64,000 nt of DNA from positions 5,785,001 through 5,849,000 of the forward strand of contig NZ_CP058649.1 of NCBI RefSeq assembly GCF_018141445.1, read 5' to 3'. This DNA is from Vallitalea pronyensis. GTDB taxonomy: Bacteria > Bacillota > Clostridia > Lachnospirales > Vallitaleaceae. Below are positions 8,628-16,948 of the stretch, piece by piece; within the stretch, counting starts at the first letter, position 1; each line of letters starts with the position of its first letter. A program made the position numbers and the translations under genes. The notes beneath the pieces are model-generated. The model searched no databases. It had not been told where the DNA came from and worked only from the letters and a program-made list of their open reading frames with translations.

Positions 8628-9296
8628 TTAATTAATGTGTTTCTTAGCCCTTTTTAAGCGATGACCCATACAGTCATCCGTGTCCCATGATTGTGATTGA
8701 AAGGCTAAAAAGATGCCAATCCAATGATCACGACTGGGATAATGAAATAATAAACAACCGTCTTGAAATATACCATCATCATTTTTCCAATGCCTCACAT
8801 TGCCTTGATTCATATGAATATCATGCATACCCATAGCAGGCTGAAAACGAAAAATCCTATCTTCTTTGCAATAATTATTGCTTTTCCACCTTGTGCCAAA
8901 GACGTAAAGGTCCGCATCCCTTTCAATGGCATCGATCACATAGTGATTTAATTTTTCATTTAAGTCATTATTCGGTCCATGTCGATCATGAGGAATATTT
9001 TTCATGGATTCACGGGTGAACCCAAGTTCACTTCGTACATAATCAATGGTGCAATACTGACTATAAAAAAAACCATAAGGTAAACGCTTAATCTCTTGTG
9101 TTACCTCATGGGTAAAATTTTCATCTGTATAAAAAAGTACTTCTGATAACACATCATAAGATTTTATATTAACGGATATACGATAATCTTCTTGACCAGC
9201 TCGTACATGCACTTGATAATGGGGACGTTTCTTATCCCGTTCCTGTTTTGTGGCAATAACCTTACACTTTAACACACCATAGGTCTGTAAACTCAT
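8628..9296 (-). CDS. DUF2278 family protein (YukJ-like)
   Basis: A 222-residue cytoplasmic protein of the DUF2278/YukJ family, whose function is unknown. The N-terminus (MSLQTYGVLKCKVIATK), the central PHYQVHVRAG and YRISVNIKS strands, and the later HDIHMNQGN and DGCLLFHYPSRDHWIGIFLAFQSQ segments (the last given as landmarks) match that family as I know it. The start at 9296 is supported by GGAGAGGAG six bases upstream; the longer frame lacks such a site. In Bacillus the homologue lies near type VII secretion genes, but here only the putative LXG-like gene two transcription units away fits that. Monocistronic. Confidence 0.75.
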   Translation of the reverse strand: MSLQTYGVLKCKVIATKQERDKKRPHYQVHVRAGQEDYRISVNIKSYDVLSEVLFYTDENFTHEVTQEIKRLPYGFFYSQYCTIDYVRSELGFTRESMKNIPHDRHGPNNDLNEKLNHYVIDAIERDADLYVFGTRWKSNNYCKEDRIFRFQPAMGMHDIHMNQGNVRHWKNDDGIFQDGCLLFHYPSRDHWIGIFLAFQSQSWDTDDCMGHRLKRAKKHIN

Positions 9297-9405
9297 GCTG
9301 TTCTCCTCTCCATCAGTCGTCAAGATATTTATTCTATTATACAAAAAACTTGAAACCAAAGCAATGGATAAATAATGTGTAAAGCAATACGTTTAATGCA
9401 CACAT

Positions 9406-10689
9406 TTACGGTGTTTCATCCTTAAAATCCAAGATGAAGTCAATGATTTTGGCTTCTGGGGAAGGGTAAATGGCTTGTACATCCGCATAAGGTCTAGAAA
9501 CAGAGTCATTAGCTTGTCTAATGAGTTTGTTAATGTACCCGTTCTTAAAGATATCTTCAATAATGGTATCATAACCCTCCACACATTTCATGGAATAGAC
9601 TCTCTGCCCTACACCGCTGCCATGGATAAGTGCCTGTAATAGAAACCCACCAGCTGATGTCTGGTCTACGAGTAGTTTTTCCTTAACATAGTAATTGTTC
9701 AAAATGCCTTCTGCTGGGGGTAAAGGGTAGTCCATATCCACAACATGTGTTCTCGCCAAATCCTCCGACGACATACCAAAATAGGCGTACCCAATATAAT
9801 CTTTATGGGCATGTTTCATTTGAAACATGGGATCACCCCAAGTAGCGTCTACATGATAGTACTCATCATCCATTTTTACCAAATTCCATGCATGACCGAT
9901 ATTGCTACCGTCCGTATTTAGGGCAAAACCTGTTACATAGATGGATACCATATCCAGTTGATGCATAAGATATTGTAATGTCCGGGCATAACCTGCACAT
10001 ACGGAACGACGCCCCACTAACACACTGTATATATTTTGATGATCAGGGGCGTTAAGATCATAAGTTGTTCTTTGGATAATGGTATCGTAGAGATATTTAA
10101 CCTTCTCATAATCTCCCCATTTATGCTGGACTTTTCCTAGGAGCTCATTCACCACAATTTCCATTTCTTTTTCTTTTCGTTCACGTTCTTCTTTCGTCAC
10201 ATTATAGATAATCCTAGCCGACTGTATCCTGTCATGTTTATCCATATAATACACAAAAGACTTCACATAAAAAATCTCTGGTGCATCATGCATTAACGCT
10301 GTGTAAGCTTGTGTAAATTCATCTTTTCCAACAACAGCCACTTCAAAAGACTCTGTGTTATGATTCAAGATATTGATGAATAAGTCATTATAAACCAATT
10401 GGCCGTCAGCAGAAAGAAACTGCTTTGCATATTGATGCTGTTCCTGAGCATCCATTTCATTCTCTTTAACCTGTTTACTCTCCCGTGATTGCTTAGCTAA
10501 TGCATGGGGAACCGTCTCAGCAACAGGCAGGGTATCCATACTCTCCACTTCTATATCCGTAGGATTATTCCCAGCAACATCATCCATGTCTCTTCTTGTA
10601 TCGGTGATACCATGTGCAATTTGTAGCACAAACCACAAAACAGCAGTCCATATTATAGCCCCAACTATACGTTTTATCCCTTTAATCAT
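9406..10689 (-). CDS. Membrane-anchored transglutaminase-like protein
   Basis: A 427-residue protein with an N-terminal membrane anchor at about residues 8-27 and a charged linker to about residue 80. A transglutaminase-like (papain-fold) domain follows at about 175-310. The catalytic triad can be read: Cys in GRRSVCAGYA, His in NIGHAWNLV and Asp in YYHVDATWGDP. Bacterial members with this layout are usually extracellular peptidases or cell-wall or protein-processing enzymes; no substrate can be named. GAGGAGAGGG lies before the ATG. It is not coupled to a neighbour: 114 bases separate it from the MutS-like gene upstream. Confidence 0.82.
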   Translation of the reverse strand: MIKGIKRIVGAIIWTAVLWFVLQIAHGITDTRRDMDDVAGNNPTDIEVESMDTLPVAETVPHALAKQSRESKQVKENEMDAQEQHQYAKQFLSADGQLVYNDLFINILNHNTESFEVAVVGKDEFTQAYTALMHDAPEIFYVKSFVYYMDKHDRIQSARIIYNVTKEERERKEKEMEIVVNELLGKVQHKWGDYEKVKYLYDTIIQRTTYDLNAPDHQNIYSVLVGRRSVCAGYARTLQYLMHQLDMVSIYVTGFALNTDGSNIGHAWNLVKMDDEYYHVDATWGDPMFQMKHAHKDYIGYAYFGMSSEDLARTHVVDMDYPLPPAEGILNNYYVKEKLLVDQTSAGGFLLQALIHGSGVGQRVYSMKCVEGYDTIIEDIFKNGYINKLIRQANDSVSRPYADVQAIYPSPEAKIIDFILDFKDETP

Positions 10690-10803
10690 ATAACCCTCTC
10701 CTCACACCAGCATCTAAGTTCATGCTCTCTCCTCATTACGCTGCAAAGCCTACAAAGAAAACAATCATGGACCATCCTTGTTAAAGAGTTATTCTATGAG
10801 CAT

Positions 10804-12612
10804 CTATTTTGTAATATGAATACCGATCTGTCTCATGAGATAAACCGCATTAAAGGTATCCGAAACACCTGGATACAAGGTATAATCAAAATAGATCTTG
10901 TCCCCTTTATAAAACTCTTGAAAATGATAATTAGCTATTTTTGAATGGGGTTCATCCGCTAATTCCGCTAACTCCAAATCATGTGTGGACACCAGGCCTA
11001 ATGTAGGTCCTTCAGCTAATTTTTTAATCAGTGTTTTAGCACCAATATGTCTATCCCTTGAATTGGTACCCTTGAAAATCTCATCCAATAGATAAAAGAT
11101 ATGCTTACCTTCATTGGCTGCTTGGATGATTCTTTTTATGCGTATTAACTCCGCATAAAAAGAAGATACCTTATTATCAATATCATCTTTTACCCGCATG
11201 GAGGTGTATATATCCATAATAGGACAATGAAAATATTGAGCACATACAGGTGCTCCTGCATAAGCAAGTATCATGTTGATGCCAATGGTACGTAAAAATG
11301 TACTTTTACCTGACATGTTAGAACCCGTAATCAGTAAAGAAGTGCGCTCTTTTCCAAAAATAACACTGTTACATACACGTTCTTCCTCATGTATTAGGGG
11401 ATGTCCCATGGCTTCTGCCATGATTTCACGCTTATGATAAATGGTAGGCATCACCCATTGGGGCTGTTCATAGGTAATGGTGGCAATACTACATAAAGAT
11501 TCCAGCTCGCCTAGCACATCTAACCATCGATCCAATGCCTGTCCATATTTTGCCTTCCATCCTTCAAGAGCAAACATACAATGATAATCCCAAAAAGTCA
11601 ATATATCAAATAAAAGATAAAATTGGAAATACCTCAAACTAATCATATCCATAATCTGGTCCAGCTTTTTTATTTGCATGGATGCGGTTTTTTTATCTCG
11701 ATACTTTAATTTTCTTTTTAAGTCTTGCAGCAAAGGTGTTTCAAATGTTTCTTCCTCAAACAAACGGATCATCTGTTCATAGACCTGTATTTGTTTTCGA
11801 TAGTTCCCAACGGCAATTAAAGGACTGCTTTTTGTAAAAAAATGAAAAACCACGATGCCCGTTTGTATCAGAAAGGCAATAAATGCAACATGTTTCATAA
11901 TACCCGGTATGATAAACGCCATGATAATACTAGGAATGGTGATAAAAGGCATTAACCTAATGAACCATTTTAAAGGTTTTTTTAAGTAGAATGCATCCAC
12001 TTTCTTTCCCCATTTAATCAATTCTGTCTCATCTTCAATGGGCTTCTTTTTTTCCATCATGCCCACAGCACGAAAGTTCTGGACCCATTTCATCTTCGAA
12101 GCAAGTTCTGTTACAGCTTCTTGGCGTTTTACGATGTTTTCTTTCGTCTTATGAGGACGAACAAGTGCATCCCTTAATTTTTTTTCTCCAATAGGCGTGT
12201 TGGTATGATTCATCCACTGAAACAACGAACGTTTTCCAAACAAATCAAGATCGTATGAAAAAGCATGATGTTCATCCACGTACATGGCTCCCGATAGCTC
12301 ATTGTCACCCCATTGACCAATGATATGATTTATGCCATAAGCGTTAATATCGTACATGGCTTGGGCCAATGTTTTTTTTCGATTAACCTTATGATGCATG
12401 ACCACTAAACCTATAAATACAACAAGGGTAACACATAGCCCCGCAATAACATAAACATAATTTTTCTGCTCATACATCCAAAGTGCAAAGATAATCCCTG
12501 CAAGTAATAGGATTAAACGCATATTACTGTATCGATTACTTCTCTTTTTTAGTTCTTCTAAAACTTCTTCATAATGTTTTCTTTGATTTTTATACTCCCT
12601 TTTCGGGCTCAT
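10804..12612 (-). CDS. Membrane-anchored MutS-family ATPase
   Basis: A 602-residue relative of the mismatch-repair ATPase MutS. The C-terminal third has the MutS ATPase core: Walker A GSNMSGKST at about residues 430-438, a FYLLDEIFKGTNS Walker B/D-loop near 510-522, and the STHDLELA His-switch near 547. The N-terminus has two membrane segments (about 33-46 and 54-73), with two more hydrophobic stretches near 220-258. The mismatch-recognition domain I is absent, so it is not a classical repair protein. The start at 12612 places GGGAGGT about six bases upstream; the ATG five codons earlier overlaps that site. Such membrane MutS-like proteins are common in Firmicutes and of unknown role. Confidence 0.88.
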   Translation of the reverse strand: MSPKREYKNQRKHYEEVLEELKKRSNRYSNMRLILLLAGIIFALWMYEQKNYVYVIAGLCVTLVVFIGLVVMHHKVNRKKTLAQAMYDINAYGINHIIGQWGDNELSGAMYVDEHHAFSYDLDLFGKRSLFQWMNHTNTPIGEKKLRDALVRPHKTKENIVKRQEAVTELASKMKWVQNFRAVGMMEKKKPIEDETELIKWGKKVDAFYLKKPLKWFIRLMPFITIPSIIMAFIIPGIMKHVAFIAFLIQTGIVVFHFFTKSSPLIAVGNYRKQIQVYEQMIRLFEEETFETPLLQDLKRKLKYRDKKTASMQIKKLDQIMDMISLRYFQFYLLFDILTFWDYHCMFALEGWKAKYGQALDRWLDVLGELESLCSIATITYEQPQWVMPTIYHKREIMAEAMGHPLIHEEERVCNSVIFGKERTSLLITGSNMSGKSTFLRTIGINMILAYAGAPVCAQYFHCPIMDIYTSMRVKDDIDNKVSSFYAELIRIKRIIQAANEGKHIFYLLDEIFKGTNSRDRHIGAKTLIKKLAEGPTLGLVSTHDLELAELADEPHSKIANYHFQEFYKGDKIYFDYTLYPGVSDTFNAVYLMRQIGIHITK

Positions 12613-12767
12613 CGTATAACCTCCCATAATTCCATTTTCATCATTACTACCATATCATATATATGCTTTTTTTTAAAGCCATAAATGTGCGATTTCCCCA
12701 ATCATCATTTGTGCATATTGTTCATTTAATATGTAATAAACTACGTTATGATTGTTAGTTTTTATCA

Positions 12768-12796
12768 TTGACACTTTTTTGTCAAAGGAGTATTAT
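12768..12796 (+). promoter_or_regulatory. Promoter of the c-di-AMP riboswitch transcript
   Basis: TTGACA (12768-12773) and TATTAT (12791-12796) with a 17-bp spacer face right. Transcription would begin just before the riboswitch. Confidence 0.65.
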
Positions 12797-12814
12797 TAAG
12801 TCATAATTTAATAG

Positions 12815-12945
12815 CACATGCTTAATTCGTAAGAAGCGGGGGACCCACCTTTTTGGGGCGAATTCCATTGTATAATGGATAGGATACTCTTTCAGTCCGA
12901 GCCCGACAGCTAACCTCGTCAGCGTTGAAAGAGAGTACGCTTGTT
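12815..12945 (+). ncRNA. ydaO-type cyclic di-AMP riboswitch
   Basis: The region carries the diagnostic conserved blocks of the ydaO/yuaA motif in the right order: a GCTTAATTCG-type opening, then GCGGGGGACCCACC and TTTTGGGGCGAATTCC (12836-12865), then CCGAGCCCGACAGCTAACC with GTCAGCGTTG and GAGAG (12898-12935). The motif binds cyclic di-AMP and normally turns expression off when c-di-AMP is high. It lies on the plus strand, follows a good promoter and is followed by an intrinsic terminator, so it should act by transcription attenuation. The next gene on this strand is the SPFH protein. Exact ends are approximate. Confidence 0.93.
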
Positions 12946-12974
12946 ATTGGAATCTATCATAAAGACTTACCAAG

Positions 12975-13001
12975 ACTCTAAGTACTCCTTAGAGTTTTTT
13001 T
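12975..13001 (+). terminator. Riboswitch-controlled terminator
   Basis: An 8-bp perfect stem (ACTCTAAG with CTTAGAGT) followed by seven Ts, 30-40 bases after the c-di-AMP aptamer. It is the expression platform that decides whether transcription continues into the SPFH gene. Confidence 0.9.
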
Positions 13002-13288
13002 GTTGTCTTTTTTTACTCTATTATGTTAACCATAACCTAAAAGCTATGGCTTTAACATATTACCTTGATTCCGTAAGTTGAGTTCTTTCCATTGGGAATA
13101 GTCTTCAACTTATAATAAGTACGACAACCGCACCATTAAGGTTTAACGCTTCTTCATTAGGCAGGGTTTTTAGATTATTTTATATAGAGAATAACGACAA
13201 AGTAACGATCAAAGCGTGATTCTGTTTGATGAGAAGCCGCATCCTGATAGATGGATGAGGGGCGTATTTCCAGGAAAGAAGGGGTAAT
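13002..13288 (+). other. Long leader between riboswitch terminator and SPFH gene
   Basis: A non-coding stretch of about 290 bases. It can form at least two further hairpins: AAGTTGA with TCAACTT (about 13076-13113, with an inner TTCC/GGAA pair) and CATCC with GGATG near 13242-13257. A second regulatory step or an internal promoter is possible, but I cannot identify one. Confidence 0.4.
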
Positions 13289-15304
13289 ATGTTACAAGCA
13301 ATATTGATAATTGTGGGATGTATAGTGGTTATCTTAGGTGCACTATGGCTTATTGGGTTTCGAGTAATTCCCAATAACCGGGTAGCAGTTGTAGAAAAAT
13401 GGTGGTCACGAAGTGGATCATTGGATGAGAAAATTATTGCATTGAACAAAGAAGCAGGTTTTCAACCTTATGTGTTACGTGGTGGTGTTCATTTTCTAAC
13501 ACCGCTGATGTATCGGGTGCATATCTGTCCACTGGTCACTGTACCTCAAGGTGAGATCGCTTATGTGTTTGCAAGAGATGGTGAACCTTTGCCTGAGACA
13601 CAGACTCTAGGCCGTGTGGTGGATGCATGCAATAACTTTCAAGATGTTATAGGTTTTATCAATCACGGTGGACAAAAAGGTATTCAACGTTCCATTATCC
13701 GTGAAGGTACCTATGCTTTTAATTTAGCTCAGTTTGTGATCATTACAAAAGAGCATATTTACAGCCTTCCACTTGAAAAGAGTGATGCTGCCACCATTCA
13801 GAAAATGGCTGACAAGATTCATGAACGTCAAGGCTTTACACCCATTATCATTAAAGGTGTCGACGATATGCTAGGTATTGTCACCGTGCACGATGGACCA
13901 TCCCTCTCCCAAGATCACATCGTTGCTCCAACAGTAGGGGATGACAGCATGCAAACAGCCACCTATCATAATAATTTCCAAGATATCACAAAATTTCTAG
14001 CTGCTGGTGGTTATCGAGGTCGTCAATATCAAGTCTTGACCGAGGGAACTTATTTTATTAATCGGATGTTTGCAACCATTGAATTAATTGACAAAACGGT
14101 GATACCTGTTGGTAGTGTTGGTGTGGTTATCTCCTATATTGGGGAACATGGTGAAGATGCATCTGGAGAAGAATATAAACACGGTGAGTTGGTTAAAAAA
14201 GGCTTTAGAGGTGTATGGAAAGACCCATTAACACCAGGTAAATACGCTTTTAATACCTATGCAGGTAAAATTGTTGAAGTACCTACTACCAACATCATCT
14301 TAAAGTGGATTTCCAATGAAGGCGGGGAACATCTTTTTGACTCTAACCTAAAAGAGGTTAATCTTATTACCAAGGATGCTTTTGAACCATCTTTACCTTT
14401 ATCTGTAGTCTTACATATTGACTATCGGAAAGCACCTTTTGTGATTCAACGCTTCGGGGACATTAAAATGCTGGTTGATCAAACCTTAGACCCCATGGTA
14501 TCGGCTTACTTTAAGAACATTGGTCAAAGTAAGACTTTAATTGAACTTTTACAGGAAAGAAGCGAGATTCAAGACATGGCTGCTACCCAGATGAAGGTTA
14601 AATTCCAGCATTATAACATTGAGCTTGAAGAGGTCCTCATAGGTACCCCCTCTTCATCAAAAAAGGATAATAAAATTGAGATTATTTTAGATCAATTACG
14701 AGACCGGCAAGTGGCTATGGAACAGATAGAAACCTATAACCAACAACAAAAAGCGGCTGTGAAAGAACGTGAATTAAAAGAAGCTCAATCAAAGGCAGAA
14801 CAACAAAAAGCCTTAACCCAATCTGAAATCAACATAGAAGTTCAAGATAATGCTGGTAAAGCCGCTTATCAACGTTCCTTACATGACGCGGAGAAAATTA
14901 AAGCTTTAGCCATTGCAGAATCCGAAAAAGAAGCTAAGATGGGTATTGGTAAAGCCATCGCTATTCATGAACAAGTTAAAGCATATGGTGGACCAAAATA
15001 TCAAGTCTTACAAGATATTGTCACCAAGTATACGGCAGCTATTGAGAATGGCAGCATACAAGTTGTACCAAATACCTTGGTAAACATGGGCGGAGAGGGT
15101 TCTGGCAACATAAATCCATTGGAAGCATTTATCACACTTCTATTGGCTAAGGAATTTGATGACGATCATCATGATTCGGATAACCGCAACATGTCCGCTG
15201 ACTTACAAGCCTTTAAAGAGCAATTATTACACAAAGAATCCCATAAAGAAACACATGAAAACAAAATGAAGGGTAAACAACAGGCACGTGAAAAAACCAA
15301 GTAA
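13289..15304 (+). CDS. SPFH (flotillin/stomatin-like) membrane protein
   Basis: A 671-residue protein with one N-terminal membrane segment (about residues 3-24), then IPNNRVAVVEKWW, the usual start of an SPFH/Band 7 domain. A repeated module follows: NNFQDVIGFINHGGQKG...REGTYAFN near 110 and NNFQDITKFLAAGGYRG...TEGTYFIN near 230. The second half (about 475-560) is a Glu/Lys/Gln-rich coiled coil (EQIETYNQQQKAAVKERE onwards), as in flotillins, followed by a charged C-terminal tail. SPFH proteins form large membrane-associated cages or rings and scaffold proteases or membrane domains. It is a single gene controlled by a c-di-AMP riboswitch and closed by a strong hairpin. Its client is unknown. 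Confidence 0.85.
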   Translation: MLQAILIIVGCIVVILGALWLIGFRVIPNNRVAVVEKWWSRSGSLDEKIIALNKEAGFQPYVLRGGVHFLTPLMYRVHICPLVTVPQGEIAYVFARDGEPLPETQTLGRVVDACNNFQDVIGFINHGGQKGIQRSIIREGTYAFNLAQFVIITKEHIYSLPLEKSDAATIQKMADKIHERQGFTPIIIKGVDDMLGIVTVHDGPSLSQDHIVAPTVGDDSMQTATYHNNFQDITKFLAAGGYRGRQYQVLTEGTYFINRMFATIELIDKTVIPVGSVGVVISYIGEHGEDASGEEYKHGELVKKGFRGVWKDPLTPGKYAFNTYAGKIVEVPTTNIILKWISNEGGEHLFDSNLKEVNLITKDAFEPSLPLSVVLHIDYRKAPFVIQRFGDIKMLVDQTLDPMVSAYFKNIGQSKTLIELLQERSEIQDMAATQMKVKFQHYNIELEEVLIGTPSSSKKDNKIEIILDQLRDRQVAMEQIETYNQQQKAAVKERELKEAQSKAEQQKALTQSEINIEVQDNAGKAAYQRSLHDAEKIKALAIAESEKEAKMGIGKAIAIHEQVKAYGGPKYQVLQDIVTKYTAAIENGSIQVVPNTLVNMGGEGSGNINPLEAFITLLLAKEFDDDHHDSDNRNMSADLQAFKEQLLHKESHKETHENKMKGKQQAREKTK

Positions 15305-15333
15305 ATCGTTAATCCATACGCAATAAGCGCAAT

Positions 15334-15373
15334 AAGACGCCTCAGTAGGTTATATCCCATACTGAGGCGTCTT
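15334..15373. terminator. Terminator between convergent genes
   Basis: A 14-bp perfect stem (AAGACGCCTCAGTA with TACTGAGGCGTCTT) lies between the SPFH gene and the convergent acetyltransferase gene. The hairpin is very stable, although the T-tract is short. Confidence 0.75.
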
Positions 15374-15392
15374 CCTGTTACATCTTTCTTGA

Positions 15393-15854
15393 TCACATTG
15401 ATTTTTCATACAAAAATAATTTGAATTCAGGGTTCTTTTTATTGGGCATGACTTCACCCGTCTTCACATACCCCATTTTCTCGTATACATGATGATTTCT
15501 GTAACTACGATAAGGCGTATCCAACTTCCATGTGGTTGCATCTGGACACTTTGCTTCAATTAAACGAATAGTCTGTTGACCGATACCTTTATTCTGATAT
15601 GCAGGATCAATAAAAATAGAGCCCAACGTATAGGTGCCATTGTGATGGTTAAAAACCATGATCCCACCAATTACTTGACCTTTTTTTAATATTTTGAAGG
15701 ATAAGCCGTTATCAATAAAACGTATCGTATGATGCTCCATATCAATTAACGGTGGATAATCACCATACGTGTTTTTATCATCCTGAAATGCTTTAATGGC
15801 TATTTCTGTCATCATTGGTAAGTCTTCTTTTTTTAATTCCTCTAGTTCAATCAT
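15393..15854 (-). CDS. GNAT family N-acetyltransferase
   Basis: A 153-residue cytoplasmic acetyltransferase. The acetyl-CoA binding motif A is seen as YTLGSIFIDPAYQNKGIGQQ near residues 77-97 (Q/R-x-x-G-x-G/A type, here QNKGIG), and the C-terminal HHVYEKMGYVKTGE is the usual motif B. The substrate cannot be told. The start MIELEEL at 15854 is preferred because GGAGGGG lies six bases upstream; the longer frame begins 12 codons earlier without a site. It follows the MerR-type regulator on the same strand after about 60 bases and may be read from the same transcript. Confidence 0.9.
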   Translation of the reverse strand: MIELEELKKEDLPMMTEIAIKAFQDDKNTYGDYPPLIDMEHHTIRFIDNGLSFKILKKGQVIGGIMVFNHHNGTYTLGSIFIDPAYQNKGIGQQTIRLIEAKCPDATTWKLDTPYRSYRNHHVYEKMGYVKTGEVMPNKKNPEFKLFLYEKSM

Positions 15855-15915
15855 CTTACACCCCTCCATCCTTTTGTGCCAATGAAACACATGTTTAACT
15901 ACCTTTCGTCATTAT

Positions 15916-16866
15916 TTATGATTTCCGTTTAACAGGCAATAATAGGTCCAACTGTTTCAGGCTAAAATCAATATCCTCTCGCATAAAGAAAGCATAGTCG
16001 ATACATTCTTCCAAACCTCTTCGATCATACTCTGGTGACCAATCGATTACAAAATCCTCATTCTGTTTAGCCCATTCACACAACTGCCCCCAACGTTCTC
16101 CAATTTCATTCATTTTGGTGGGAATAGCAGCAAAGAGTCCACCAGAAAATTCTTTCCGAACAAGTGGTGATGGCACTTCCAATTCTCTTGGTATGGTCGC
16201 CCACATCTCATAACCATATACTGGATTATCTTTGGTTGGCTCAGGATTATTAAATCCAAAATGTCTAAAACCCACTTTTTGGTCCAGTTGATGTTTCTGA
16301 ATAAAGGCATCCATGACTTTGGTACAGTCGTCCTCTGGATGATTACTTTCTACTTGATATGCTGCAAAGATCATCCTTGGTAATTGTACAAGTCGTACGT
16401 GGAGTGCTTCATTGGGTTTTATGTGATTCATCATACCCATCCTTTCAGAGAGGGATATTTGGAGAGCATCTTTTAATGCAGTTACTAAACCGTCTTCCGA
16501 TTCTTCCATATAAGCAAGAGCACCTTTAATATCCTGCTGAGATTGTATCATGCTAATTAAACGTTCTAAAACAAGACTTAAAGCTTCCAAAGACTTTGCT
16601 TCTTCTCGGGTTTCTTCAAGATGCTTTGTGAGCACTTCAATGGCCACATGAAGTGCTTTTGTCTTAAAAATACATTCAATATCTTGTACGGGCACTTTCA
16701 ATTTTCTTAGGAATAAAATTTGCTTAATTCTTCGAATACAAACATCATCATAATATCTGTATCCATTACATTTACGAATACTTGTTAATATCCGCTTTTC
16801 TTCCCAGTACCTAAGAGTCCGATTAGATATATGATAAGTCTTGGAGACTTCTCCTATCTGCATCAT
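15916..16866 (-). CDS. MerR-family regulator with GyrI-like effector domain
   Basis: A 316-residue transcription factor. Residues 1-70 are the MerR winged helix-turn-helix (MQIGEVSKTYHISNRTLRYWEE, then GYRYYDDVCIRRIKQI). A coiled dimerisation helix follows to about residue 130, and residues 160-310 form a GyrI-like small-molecule binding domain (VRLVQLPRMIFAAYQVE and YGYEMWATIPRE). This layout is that of BltR/BmrR-type multidrug sensors. The gene lies just downstream of an MFS transporter on the same strand, and its own promoter carries a classical MerR operator, so it is probably autoregulated. AAGGAGG lies before the ATG. Confidence 0.9.
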   Translation of the reverse strand: MMQIGEVSKTYHISNRTLRYWEEKRILTSIRKCNGYRYYDDVCIRRIKQILFLRKLKVPVQDIECIFKTKALHVAIEVLTKHLEETREEAKSLEALSLVLERLISMIQSQQDIKGALAYMEESEDGLVTALKDALQISLSERMGMMNHIKPNEALHVRLVQLPRMIFAAYQVESNHPEDDCTKVMDAFIQKHQLDQKVGFRHFGFNNPEPTKDNPVYGYEMWATIPRELEVPSPLVRKEFSGGLFAAIPTKMNEIGERWGQLCEWAKQNEDFVIDWSPEYDRRGLEECIDYAFFMREDIDFSLKQLDLLLPVKRKS

Positions 16867-16893
16867 TAGCTATGCCTCCTTCTCTCTAAAAAC

Positions 16894-16924
16894 ATGGTAC
16901 ACCCTTACGTGGCGTAAAGGTCAA
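16894..16924 (-). promoter_or_regulatory. MerR-type promoter with dyad operator
   Basis: On the minus strand TTGACC (16919-16924) and TACCAT (16894-16899) are separated by 19 bp, the over-long spacer characteristic of MerR-activated promoters. The spacer is filled by a near-perfect dyad, ACCTTTACG-CCA-CGTAAGGGT, with one mismatch. It lies directly before the MerR gene. Confidence 0.8.
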
Positions 16925-16948
16925 CTCTTTTTTTGTTTTCTTAGTACG

